Shown here in pieces: positions 51,100 to 61,770 of a stretch of DNA of 64,000 bases. The notes beneath the pieces were generated by a model. It made no database searches and had not been told where the DNA came from. It saw nothing but the letters and a program-made list of their open reading frames with translations. Source of the DNA: Cinclus cinclus (lineage: Eukaryota > Chordata > Aves > Passeriformes > Cinclidae); assembly GCF_963662255.1 (NCBI RefSeq), contig NC_085049.1:56777158-56841157 (forward strand). The letters run 5' to 3'. Position 1 is the first letter of the stretch. Each line of letters starts with the position of its first letter. The position numbers were made by a program, and so were the translations under genes.

Positions 51100-52196
51100 C
51101 TGTAAAGATAGACAAGGTGGAAGGTGAAAAGGATACAAGCTCTGACCCAGAGAACAACCACCTGCTTCAAACAAAGTGACACAACAGCTCCACAGCGGTG
51201 GGACATTTGGCATCAATCCTGCAGAGGGACATGCTTATTACCCAGCAAGCATCCCATACATACTTCCTGCTACACCATGGCCTTTGGGGGGAGAAGGGTT
51301 GCAGAGAGGTTTGGCATGCAAGAGGTTAATGTTTTGGCATGCCTTACCCCAAACAGGGCTCAAATCCCCCCACCTTTTGACACCGCCATGCAGTCTGGTT
51401 AGAGTCTGAGAAGCGCGGGGAGTTACTATCAATACAGCACGCAGTTCTCCCAAAACTGCAGAGGCTCTTTAAAATAATTTGTCAAGAGGCCCTTAAAATC
51501 AACCAACTTACATCAGTCTCTTCCCTCCTTTCCCCTCCCACTCTTTGCCACCCAATCCTCTGTATGTTCATTTTAAAGCCTGAAAGACAAGATAGCCCAT
51601 ATAACAGCAGCAGCAATTTCCCATGAAGTGCCAGTTTACTGAGAGCCCACCTTCATTTAACAAGTGTGACCAACAACTGGCACCACATATAGCGATGCCT
51701 CTATTATTATGCTTTAAGCTGAAGTAAACTGGCTCGTGATGAAACTTTCTAAAACCTCAGAGGCATCTGTCAAACAGATACTGAGTGGGAGGGAGTCCCA
51801 GGGCACAAACCCAACCCAGCGTGCATCCAGGTGCATGCCACTAGGGGCCCTGCAGACCCACGGTTTAGCAGCTTGTATAATATGTACTTTAGGGATTTGT
51901 CTGTTTGGTTTCTTCCATTTCAGAACGGGGAGGGAAGCAAGGGAATGGCCTATTCCTCACACACACCCTCCCCTTGTTCTGCAGCCTCCTTGTCGTTGAG
52001 AAGGACCCATTCAGCAAGACACTGCAGATGAACAAGTTAACAACAACTGCACACTATACTTTGGCTCAAGGTAAACTCATTCCCAGCGAGACCCATCCTT
52101 TCAAGTATATATTATACAGACTGGAGAGAAGAAGGGTAACAGGTCATCATTAACTCAAGCACAGTGACAATACAGGGGCCATCGTGGGCTACTTAC
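51100..52196 (-). other. RBFOX2: RBFOX2 intron between the 93-nt and 133-nt C-terminal exons
   Basis: A 1097-nt intron. Sense-strand TGCATG occurs at 51315-51320 and 51387-51392, about 220 and 290 nt upstream of the 133-nt exon. I see no upstream alternative AG of the kind that adds SLPL in some mammalian isoforms. Confidence 0.85.
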
Positions 52197-52289
52197 TGAT
52201 TAAAGGAATGTAAGTGTTAATACCCCCCCTTCCTGACAGGGGCACTGCGGCGTCATTGCCCAGCGAGACATCTGCTTGAAAGCTGGATG
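52197..52289 (-). CDS. RBFOX2: RBFOX2 93-nt C-terminal exon
   Basis: This exon encodes the RBFOX2-specific stretch ASSFQADVSLGNDAAVPLSG followed by RGGINTYIPLI. RBFOX1 has a different segment here. It enters and leaves at phase 1, so its 93 nt can be skipped without a frameshift. The acceptor is TTAAATTAG after a T-rich tract and the donor is GTAAGTA. The acceptor tract has several purines and looks only moderate in strength. Confidence 0.97.
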
Positions 52290-52422
52290 CTAATTTAATT
52301 TTAAAAAGAATAAAAACAAAAACAAAACCGTAAAAAGGTTATAAAGAAACAGCAGATTAAGAACATAAACAAACACCACTGCAGTTAAACGGCAGAAGTG
52401 GAAGTGTCTACTTAAGCTCTAC

Positions 52423-52476
52423 CTGCATACAACTCAGGGCCGTACACCGCTCCAACCACAGGACTCAACTTCCAAC
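52423..52476 (-). CDS. RBFOX2: RBFOX2 54-nt exon
   Basis: This exon encodes WKLSPVVGAVYGPELYA, flanked by split Gly and Ala codons, in the C-terminal effector region after the RRM. The acceptor is GTTTCAG and the donor GTAGAG. At 54 nt it is frame-neutral. It has the RBFOX2 residues (YGPELYA) rather than the RBFOX1 ones (YSPEFYA). Only 133 nt separate it from the next exon, an unusually short intron for this gene. Confidence 0.97.
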
Positions 52477-54817
52477 CTGAAACAACAAAGACTGCAGTGA
52501 ATGCCAAAATCTACACCAAGAGAAGGAACGGGCAGCGTGGGTAGGGGGAATGGTCTCTTGCATGCGCCCCAGCTTCACATGCACAGCTCTTTCCAATTTC
52601 TGCTTCGCCTCAATCCCCCTTGGTGTAGATGGAGGCCAACTGCCTTTTCCTAATGTCAAGCTCTAGGTGTGGGTCGTGGTATCGGAGGGAACAGAGGGAA
52701 CAGCAAAGCATCAGCTGATCCACAGCGGGCAGCAGCACTGCTGTGGGAATGGCAGCTACCTTATACGCATATTTGCCATAAGCACCGTGCAACCCGGCAT
52801 TCCCTGCAGGAGCCTTGCTGCCCGCTCCTCCCTGCTTTCACTGGGAACTCTGCAGATCCAAGCTCTCTCTAAAGCCACCGGCCCAGATTGCCATCTCAGG
52901 CAACTCAATTTACAGCCTTGAATTCTCAAAACACTCTTCTGTCTTGTCTGCTAGGGATCTGCTAAAAAGTAACAGTGTCTGCATTTTCTCATTGACTGCA
53001 TTACGAAACTATAGTTCATAAAACTAAATCATTCTATTCATCTCACACTTTCTCCACCCTGTTATTTTAGTATTTTTTGCCTTCTTTATGCTGCTTTTCA
53101 GGTGAAAGCCTTCACACAGAAATGATTTTGATATAATCTGGATAATTGGCAAGAACTGCAAATCATTGAAATAAAACCTACAAGAGAATAGGGCTTAAAG
53201 AAGTATGAGTTGGTACATATTTCCATTCACATCTAGAAACCTATGTGTCTTTTCCCCCTCCATCTCTCTAATGGGGAAGAAGAGCGGTAAAAAGCTAACA
53301 GTGTGATCTGGGTTGTCTTGCAAAGAGCGTTCCTTTCAGGAAAGAACTCAGCTGTTCATCAACTAGCAATCACGGAAGCATTTTTATTTAAATAAATCCA
53401 TACCTTCCTCTGTCTTGGAGCCCTGCTGCACTTGCTGAACTTTTAATACCTCTAACCACTCTAGAAGCCATATGAACAACTATGTGAACTGCAGCCCATC
53501 AACATCACCCCTTCACCTGCTGGCAGAGTATCAAAGAGCAGGCTCCCTCTGCAAGTACAGGCACACTGTTGCTGCATTGCTCACCTTCATGGCAAAACAC
53601 TCCAGTGGTGGCAACAAGAGGACTATCAACTCTCATTTAGTAACACTTCTACAACCATACTTGCCAGTATGCCTTAAGCCTGGTCTAATATTAAATTATT
53701 CTGCATAGCTTTGAAGCTGGCTTTAAACTGCTAGCTGCAAAAGCAAAATATTCTTGCACATTATCACTTTTCACGAGTAGCAAAGTTTTGTTACCAGTCA
53801 CATGCATGACATTTTATGCCCTTGTTTTGAGGACAATATACCATGGATGCATTGCCTCTTGCTACAGAAACTCCTAGTTCCTTCCAGGTACTGTGACCCA
53901 GAATGCAGGTCTTTTGCTTGGCCCTGTTTCCCCATGTACCCAAAGTAAGATTTACTTGCAGGGGGCCACTCAGTAAGTTGGCAATAGAGTAACATAATTT
54001 TTTTTTTATCTTCTGAGTTTGGAGTCTCACTTTGTAATCAAAATTCTCACACCAGCGACTACCTGTTTGCAGCTTCCTGCCTTGATGAAACTGTTTGGGA
54101 ACATTTTCAAACCAAAAGGAACTTTGCGGTCTGTTTCAGGACAAAGACTCAGATTCAAAATCTTTATCAAAGAAGTATTCAGTTCTGCTGGAAGAATGAC
54201 TTTTTATGCTATATATGAAGTAAAATGACTGCACAGAGAACCACCAAGATACCCCAATAAAACAGGATGCTTCATTATCCAAACAACTTGGTCTTTCTCC
54301 GTTTAGATTCACAGGGAAAATTACTGGACACAGGTGCAGTCTGAAACAAAAAAACAAGCAGCACAAAGGCGCTACTTTGCTGGTTGCCTGGGGACAGCTG
54401 TACTTTTACAGATAGAACCTAAACTGAGCAATCTTATTAGGCTAATTATGCATCTTAAGTTCTGTTTCTGCATTCATGTTTAGGTATCTACCTAAATGGT
54501 GATAGCAGTGAGACACAAGAGTACTACACATCTCACCATACAGAATCAGCTTGCAGTAGTAGGGCAGGCAACACAGTGGTCCTTGGCACCTTTACCCATT
54601 TTGGCCACATCCCTACTTTTCTCTGTCCCCACTTCCTCTGAAAAATGGTATTCCTCCACAAGAATTTTAGGGTTATACTGAATGGTATAATGATACAAAG
54701 TAGAGTTTGTGGGGTTTTATTGGTTTTTTTTTTGGTCCTGAGAAGAGGTCATGACTTTTCCCTTTTGACTTTCTTCAAACAGTTTCAGGTCATCATTAGT
54801 ACAAATGTGTCTCTTAC
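52477..54817 (-). other. RBFOX2: RBFOX2 intron between the 61-nt and 54-nt exons
   Basis: A 2341-nt intron with no recognisable exon. One sense-strand TGCATG lies at 52578-52583, about 100 nt upstream of the 54-nt exon. Confidence 0.9.
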
Positions 54818-54878
54818 CATTTGCATAAGGTGTGACCATCTTCTTATTGGTCATCACTCTCGCAGTGGCATTGTTAAC
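54818..54878 (-). CDS. RBFOX2: RBFOX2 61-nt exon (end of RRM)
   Basis: This exon encodes VNNATARVMTNKKMVTPYAN plus one base of Gly, the end of the RRM and the start of the C-terminal domain. The MVTPYANG ending is the RBFOX2 form, where RBFOX1 has TVNPYTNG. It enters at phase 0 and leaves at phase 1. The acceptor is CTTTTAG and the donor GTAAGAG. Its pyrimidine tract is long and strong, consistent with a constitutive exon. Confidence 0.98.
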
Positions 54879-56642
54879 CTAAAAGTAAGAAAGGGGAGGG
54901 GGAGGAGAGGGAAGGAAGCACAGAACGTTAGGGAAAATGGTGAAAAATTCTCAGATACCACACAAACACACACACACTATACTTCTCTGAGCGTAAAAAA
55001 AAAAAAAATTAAACAGCTAATTTTACATGAATGCAATATTTAAATTACTTTTAACAGTTGCCATTTAATTATAAAAGTTACAGCTAAATGTGGCATTTTA
55101 AAACTATGCATTAAACAAAAGGCCAACGAGAGTAAAGTGCAGATTCTCCACCACCCTGCCATCCCTAGGCACAGGATTATTTACAGCCCAGTGATCAAAA
55201 GGGCAAATCCCTAGATGCTTTGTCCAGGTTCTCTTCAAGAGGCAGGAATAATTTCTGCAGCCCAGGGCAGGGGAATTGAACCAGGTGATGCACAAGCTGA
55301 CTTGTTTCTCAAGCTGACCACTGGAATTGGGGCCCAGCAGGTCACTAGCAGGACACTTGGGTAGAAAAAGGTAGCCTGGAGTCCCTCAGCATTAGATTTG
55401 AACTCTCAAGGCTTGAGAAAATCTCTGGAGCATCACCAACTGTTTAGATGATCTACATTCACTGATTTACACCCACCATTTTCAGATCTTTTTCCAGGTT
55501 ATTTTTTTTTCCTTGTCACAAGTCTCATGGGACAAAAAGAATACATAGCTGCAGACCTGGATCATTTTTGGATTTACTGTGCCCTCCACCCTCTTTACAG
55601 AGCTCTGCATAACTCCAAGCGGTTTGACTGCTCAAGCAAGTGGGGTGTTACTGCAGAGATGGTGCTGATAAAGAAAAGATGGACTGGTTTGGAAGCTAAG
55701 TTACTGCAGCCCCGTGTCAGCCTCAAAGCTCTTGCAAGGAGTGTGAAGTCTTTATGTATCATCAATAATTTATCAAAACCCATGCCAAATGGGAATGGAG
55801 GCCAGGGTGAAGAAGAAAAGGAACAAATACAAAAATAGAAGCTGCCTCGAGCCCTTGAGATGTATCGATGGTGAGCGTACACAGGGTGGGGAGTCCAGAG
55901 CTACATTTTACTCTTGTTTCAGACCCAAAACAATAGAAACATTACACATTTAAAAAAGAAAGAATGGGAGACAACAATGATGAGACTGAGAGCATGCAGT
56001 TAAACACACACAGATAAAAAAAAAGAAAGAAAAATAAACCACACCACAATTGATTCAGAGAGTGGGGAGGGAAGGAGTGAGGGGATAGGGTCTCACAGAC
56101 AATCATTAGATGGAGCGAGTGCCTGAAATCAGCTGCTACAGCAAAGTGCAACACAAGCACTTAAAGGAAAAATTGCCAGAACCAATCAGAAACCACCAAT
56201 CAGCAAAAAGACCAACAGCTGCATTTAACTTAGTAAAGAAATAAACTGGGGAGGGGGCAGAAAGAAAAAGATAGAAAACAAACAGTAACAGCTACAAACA
56301 GGTCTCAGATAGAAAGAGCAGCAGAAAGAAGGGGCAGGAGAGAGAGAAGAGGAGATGGGTGCATTAATAAAAACCAGCCAAACTGGAGTTCAGTAACTCT
56401 GAGTAAGATGTGCAAGGGGAAATCACCATGAAGTCAGTAATCAAACAGCTCAGACTGCTACAAAACAATATGTACATCCAAAGTCCAGGCGGCATTACTC
56501 AACAGCATTGAAAATAAAAGGGGGAGAAGGGGAAGGAGGTGGGTGGGGACAACAAGTCAAATCACATTTTGTAGTGTTAATGTGAGATGGCAGATGGATT
56601 TTTTTCTTTCTTAATTTTTTTTGTAATTTTAAGAAAAATTTT

Positions 56643-56671
56643 AAAAAAGAAAAAAAAAAAAAAAAGAAAAA
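56643..56671. repeat. A-rich tract
   Basis: Nearly pure A on the plus strand, T on the RBFOX2 sense strand, just downstream of the candidate exon's donor. Confidence 0.9.
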
Positions 56672-56700
56672 GCTTCTTCTCTAGCACTTGTTTCACTTAC

Positions 56701-56774
56701 CGCCAACTCGTACCATCGCCAGCATTGTGTATAGTTACCATGGAAAGAGTGAGTCAAGTGAAGGGCCCTAAACG
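56701..56774 (-). other. RBFOX2: Candidate cryptic or poison exon in RBFOX2 intron
   Basis: An island of complex sequence lies between long T-tracts (sense strand). It is preceded by a run of more than 20 T and GATGGTTTAG, and ends at a near-perfect donor GCG|GTAAGTG (56700-56694). Two acceptors are possible: TTTAG before 56774 (74 nt) or TTTAG before 56767 (67 nt). Entered at phase 0 from the 93-nt exon, the first meets TGA after six codons (CGT TTA GGG CCC TTC ACT TGA). The second meets TAA just after CCA TGG. Either would truncate the protein inside the RRM region and expose the mRNA to nonsense-mediated decay. Splice signals are seen; use of the exon is inference. Confidence 0.35.
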
Positions 56775-56796
56775 CTAAACCATCGGAAAGGGAAAT

Positions 56797-56838
56797 AAAA
56801 AAAAAAAAAAAAAAAAAAAAACAAAACAGAAAAAAAAA
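56797..56838. repeat. Long A-tract (T-tract in sense)
   Basis: About 24 uninterrupted A, followed by ACAAAACAG and eight more A. On the sense strand it serves as the pyrimidine tract before the candidate exon at 56701-56774. Confidence 0.9.
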
Positions 56839-56920
56839 GGCAAAATATGCAGACATCTTACTCAAAAACGGTGGCTTTTTTGTTTCAATATTTGTACTTT
56901 TTGGTTTGTGTTTTTGTTTG

Positions 56921-56937
56921 TTTTTTTTTTTTTTTTT
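56921..56937. repeat. T-tract
   Basis: A run of 17 T on the plus strand, complementary to the A-tract about 100 nt away. Confidence 0.9.
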
Positions 56938-57647
56938 AAAGAAAGGAGAGAGGGATGATGCCAGTTAGCCTTCAACACAGTGGAACACCAAACTGGTCAA
57001 CACCAGGCATGCCCAACATATGGCCAGGATAGCCAGCCAACATTAACCTTTCCCTCCCCAGCGGTGAGAGCTAGCAAACTTTTAGGATTAGCTTTCACCA
57101 AACCTATTCTTGACCATGGGAAGATCAAGAAACCAACAGCATGTAAAGCACAGCCCACTCGGGGCTGCTGCCCCACGTGTCCCCACCCCTCCCACAGGCA
57201 TCATCTCACACTTGCATGGAGGAGAACTGGCCTCAGAGGAAAGAGAGGATACTGGCTGGCCCCCTGCTTTCTTCTTTGGACACAGAGTTAGAAGTTGGAC
57301 AGTACTCTTTCAGTTAGTTTTGTTCAGGCCTGGTAACAGGAAATCGGAGCCTCGCAAACTGAAGCAAAGGAAAAAATCAAGACAGCAGAAGGGCAAAAAT
57401 TTGGAGTGGGTGGGAATAAAACTTAATAAAAGAAGAACAAAAAGGAAAAAAAAAATACCCAAAACAACAATAAAAATATTCTGTAAGGGGTGTGAACTTC
57501 TATACATTTCAGTGCAGGGAGGTGAAGGACACAGACACAAACACACACGCACACACGAGACTGGGATCCAAATGTGAAATAAGTGAGGCAAGACACAAAA
57601 AAGAAATCAAAAGAATAAATATAAAGAAGAAATTGAATTACTGAAGA

Positions 57648-57653
57648 CATGCA
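57648..57653 (-). promoter_or_regulatory. RBFOX2: TGCATG overlapping the donor of the 93-nt exon
   Basis: The RBFOX-binding hexamer starts at the second base of the intron (GAG|GTGCATG). Bound protein would cover the site where U1 snRNA pairs. The motif is seen; its repressive role is inferred from known autoregulation. Confidence 0.75.
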
Positions 57654-57654
57654 C

Positions 57655-57747
57655 CTCGATTTTACGGCCCTCTACCACGGTGCCGTGTAATTTCTCCCTG
57701 GCCCTGTCTGCATCAGCACTATTCTCGAAAGTTACGAACCCGAATCC
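57655..57747 (-). CDS. RBFOX2: RBFOX2 93-nt RRM exon (RNP1, autoregulated exon)
   Basis: This exon encodes 31 residues, [18 protein letters not shown] through VVEGRKIE, which include the RNP1 core of the RRM that binds (U)GCAUG RNA. It starts and ends at phase 0, so skipping removes 31 residues in frame. In mammals this exon is known to be skipped to make a dominant-negative isoform unable to bind RNA, under control of RBFOX proteins themselves. Here the acceptor reads TGCATGCAG and the donor GAG|GTGCATG, so an RBFOX motif sits three bases from the 3' splice site and another overlaps the 5' splice site. The donor is weak against the GTRAGT consensus. A pyrimidine tract (TTTTCCCCCCTTCTCCC) precedes the acceptor. 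Confidence 0.98.
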
Positions 57748-57750
57748 CTG

Positions 57751-57756
57751 CATGCA
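57751..57756 (-). promoter_or_regulatory. RBFOX2: TGCATG at the acceptor of the 93-nt exon
   Basis: The hexamer lies within TGCATGCAG immediately before the exon, inside the zone read by U2AF and the spliceosome. Upstream RBFOX binding generally causes skipping. Confidence 0.75.
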
Positions 57757-57775
57757 GCGGGAGAAGGGGGGAAAA

Positions 57776-57899
57776 CATGCACATCGTTATATATTGAAAT
57801 ACTGATCTCTAGGTAAATAGAGAAAAAATATCACAGTATGAAATCGACATCAGCACAACTCAGCAATAACCTCCTAGAGTCACATTGTTGGTTCATGCA
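57776..57899 (-). promoter_or_regulatory. RBFOX2: Two further TGCATG motifs upstream of the 93-nt exon
   Basis: Sense-strand TGCATG occurs at 57776-57781 and at 57894-57899, about 30 and 150 nt upstream of the exon. With the splice-site copies they make four hexamers within about 250 nt. Confidence 0.65.
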
Positions 57900-59612
57900 T
57901 GTTTCATAAATGAAAGAAATTAAAATCAATAAAAAAGGAACGGTAATCATAATAAGAATAATAAGAGTAATTTAAAAAAAAGAAAAAACATAAAAGCAAT
58001 TGAGGCCAGACCAAAAAAGAAGTACAAAGTTACTCGAGACAATTTTTCATTTTGTTTTGGTTTGTTTTTTTTTTTTGTTTAAAAACACTAAACCCTGCTC
58101 TGACATAGGCAAGCTGGGCAAGCCCAAGTGGAGCTTCTCTCCCCTCCTAATGAACACACAAATTTTGCAGGACCCCTGCCCACCCTAGACACAGTACAGG
58201 ACATCAAAGAGCACATTGTTCTCTTGAAAAACTATGTGAGAGTCAGCAGTGATCTGAGCTCACGCCTGGCACCAGGAATTCTGCAAAGCTTTGGGCAAAT
58301 CAAACACTGAACCTTGCTTTTCCCACCTGTAGAATCGAGACAGTAATAATTACCTACCTTAGAATACTGTTGAGAGGAAGGGCTCTTTGTAAAGCATCCC
58401 TTGTAAGCTCTTCAGGGCACAGCTCATGTCTACTCCTAAGCCTGTAACTTCCCCAGTGATATGTGGGGCCCTGAAAGTAAGCAGGGCTTCTAGGTGGCAC
58501 CATAAAATAAGCATAATTAACGTGAAGATTTAGAGTACCACATACTGTAGCTCCAAAATATTCTTAACTCTGAGTACTGTGGTGGACTTGACTGTGAATC
58601 TGAGCACCTAAATACTGATTCATTGGTCAAGGCAGGTTTTGTATGACACTGCTGACCCTCTGTTACCTCTCCCTCCCACCCTGCTACCCACCTTACTCAG
58701 CTTTGTTCTGAGATGGCAACCTCTGTGCTGTGGATGGCAACATATCTGTGCCTAGTTAGACCACGAAATTTCCAGAAAAACTGAAATGACCTTCTTGGAG
58801 CAACCACTAAGGTTCAACAACTGCCAAAATGTCACTTTAGTTAGACAAATTCAGGTTTAGCACTCCCATGAAGGCACAAGCAACACACGACTGTCCTACA
58901 CGTGCTCATGGTGCTGTCAGCTCATGCAGTAGTGTAACAGGGCAGGGTAGGAGACTATGCTTCCTTCCACAGAGATGAGTGCACTGACATTAAGGGAAAG
59001 CCAACATGACAAAGTGAATTAGGATTTTAACTACGAGCAAATGGCATCTTAGTACAGACAACTGTGATGCAATACTCTTCATGCCATTAGAGAGAGTAGA
59101 CCCAAACAAAAAGCATTGTTACATTCTGCTTTCAGGATATCTTAACAACAGCAATAATTGTCTCCTGTGGCTTGGTATAAAGCAAATACTGCTTTAATGT
59201 ACAGAGAGTAACCTCCACTGGCTCCAGTACCCTCAGGAGCAGAGCAACAAAGCTTGCATTTGGGGCAGTGGAAACTCCCTCCCAATGCTAATTGAAGAGT
59301 GAGGTGATGAGAGTGATCTACAGCTATGGCTATGAGGGAAGGGGCATGCTAGCCACCAACCTCCTCCATGCACCTTGGGGTCAGTATGTATTTGGACTGG
59401 ACAGCCCAAAACACAGATAGCATCTTGATTTCTAGGCATTGTTAGCAATGAGACACAAGCAAGCCATTATTCTTCAAGTGCTTTTTAAAGGTCTTTACAA
59501 TACTAATCTTAAACAACCCAAGCTGTTTAAGTGACAAGCTGGCCTTTATCATCCACAGCTAGGTTGCCAGCACAAAACTGCTACAAATTGTAAAACACAG
59601 CATGGTGGTTGT

Positions 59613-59670
59613 TGGGCTTGAGGAGGGGGAGGGAGGGGAAGGTTTGCTTTTCCCCCCCACCCCCCTCCCC
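59613..59670. repeat. G-run block followed by C-run block (imperfect inverted repeat)
   Basis: Plus-strand G-runs (GGG, GGGGG, GGG, GGGG) at 59613-59638 are followed by C-runs at 59652-59670 (CCCCCCCACCCCCCTCCCC). The blocks are roughly complementary with a short T-rich loop, and each strand has G-runs that could form a quadruplex. On the RBFOX2 sense strand the G-rich part comes from the C block. Confidence 0.8.
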
Positions 59671-61400
59671 AAACAGCAATAATAAAGGATCTTAGCCAAG
59701 CACTGCAATACTGAGATGAACGAAAGCACTCCTTTGGGCTCCAACCCAATAACCTAAAGCTTCAGATAATTTCATTTCTCCAGCTATAAATAAAGAGCTA
59801 TATAAATAACAAACTGATGCCTTTTTCAGAACTGCATAGAAGTTCCCTGTTTAAAAGAATTAAAATCAGAGCTACAAGATATAGAGGCTAATAAAACAGC
59901 CCAACTGCATATAACTGTAAAATATGTTGCAGAGAACTGAGGGGGGATGCAGGGGGTGCAACAACAAAGCTGATTATGAAGGTATAGGGTATTGTGTCTG
60001 TTTCAAAGAGCCACTACAGAGAAAGGTAAGCCTGAGGAATAGAGCAACACCCTTCCCTCTGGTTCTGTATAATGGGGAAAAAACATCTTTTAAAGGTTGG
60101 GGAGGAGGGGAGGTAAGGACTACAACAGGAATCTCTATTTCCCTCTTCTCTTTTTGCATTAAAATTTCTGTTTGTTCTAGACAAGCCTGTGGAGACCAAA
60201 TGAAATTTATGTCTTCAGTGATGATGTGAACTGAAAGCTGGAGTGCAGATGGAAAGTAATTTTTTAGACATTAATCTGTGCAGGCTAGAACCAAACTAAG
60301 ACTATTTTAATTCACATCTGTTTGCAATTAGTAAAGTCTGTATGGGATTTGAAAAAACTACATTATCATTAAATATCTTTAAACTGAGTAGGAATTTTCA
60401 GTATTTTTATTAAGTTAACTCAAGGCAGCGTACAATCCACATGCAAGCTATATGAATACAATTAACAACGTGAATGAAACCAGAATTAATCTGATTCAGA
60501 ACAACATAACTAATTAACCATATTTTATTGACAGATCAGCCCTTAGCTTGTGCAACTCTTTGTTGAGCACCATTTAATGTAAATGCTGAATTAATGCCTT
60601 ACATAGTTCACTACGGCAGCTAGTATTTGTGTCCTCTTGGTTTGTCATATTAATGCATCTCTTAGACATTCAAATTTTCATCAGGAAAAACAGGTGAGCC
60701 ACACTTGATATTTTTGTTATTTCTAAGTTTAAAAGCTAGAAAATAGATATATATACACACACATTCTTTTGAGTGGGAGAGAAAAAAGAACATACATATA
60801 TTTTTTATTCCTTCTCACAGATGACCTGTAAAGAATAGGGATTAATTTGTACCTAAATACATATGCAACAAACAGTTATCAGTTTTCCCTCAGCAAGGTT
60901 GTCTTGACCTTGAAAGAAAAAAAAAAAAAGAAACAAAGCAAGAAAAAAAAAAAAAGATGGGGCAGGTATCCAATATTTACTAGCTTAGCTTTATAGCAGG
61001 TACTGGATTGCTCCATATTAATAGGTATGGAGCCAGAGGAAAGGAAGATCCTGGATGAAAAAATTACTCAGGTTTTCTAAAATTTAGATTATACACATAA
61101 TTAGAGTTTAATAATGCTGTAATGATAACAAGGCTGAAATTTTCAACAATTCCTCCCAACCAGCAACTGCCATGAACTTCTCCCATGAAGAAAGTAAGTT
61201 TAACCCAGCGAACACTTAATTCCAACACGCACTTTTAGGACTGGTGAGTAACTTGCAGTACCAGACTAACCCCTTTTTACCCAAAGGTTTACTGAAAGGG
61301 CCTGAAGAGACCGAGTAACTGTCACCCTTTTAGTCTGGCCTCAGATTCTGCAATAAATAACAAGCAACATGATGAGCAGTGAAATAAAATAATAAATGTG

Positions 61401-61422
61401 TATATATATATATATATATATA
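61401..61422. repeat. (TA)n microsatellite
   Basis: Eleven TA units inside an RBFOX2 intron. Confidence 0.95.
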
Positions 61423-61754
61423 GTATTTGAACGTTTCCATCTCTGAAGAATGAGAAAGAAAATTTACCATGTAACCGTAAAGGGAGAAATCAAAACCAGA
61501 CGGTTCTCCTGGGTGTGGCCAGAACACAGAAATTAAACAAAAAACAACAACAAAAATAAAATAAAGTAAAATAAAAAAAAATAAAACCAAAGAAAACTAA
61601 ACAGAGCCCCTTGAAATCCATGCATTGTTAACCCTTCGTTCGTCATGGAGTTTAGACCAGTCACCTCAGCAGCGTCTTTGCCTTGTACCACTGCAGCACA
61701 CAGCCAGCAACCAGCCTTGCTGACATCTGCTGCTGTGCTGCTTCCTAACCAAGT

Positions 61755-61770
61755 TCTTTCTTTCTTTCTT
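61755..61770. repeat. (TTTC)n short repeat
   Basis: Four TTTC-like units on the plus strand, followed by a C-rich stretch. Confidence 0.8.

Larger units (their letters stand above)
54879..57654 (-). other. RBFOX2: RBFOX2 intron between the 93-nt and 61-nt exons
   Basis: A 2776-nt intron rich in long T-tracts on the sense strand. It contains a candidate cryptic exon (56701-56774). The acceptor end has a strong pyrimidine tract (sense CCTTCCCTCTCCTCCCCC, then TTTCTTACTTTTAG). Confidence 0.9.

Noticed and set aside
56641..56865. Phe-rich open frames next to T-tracts here and in other introns
   Set aside because: They are homopolymer translations in low-complexity intron DNA.
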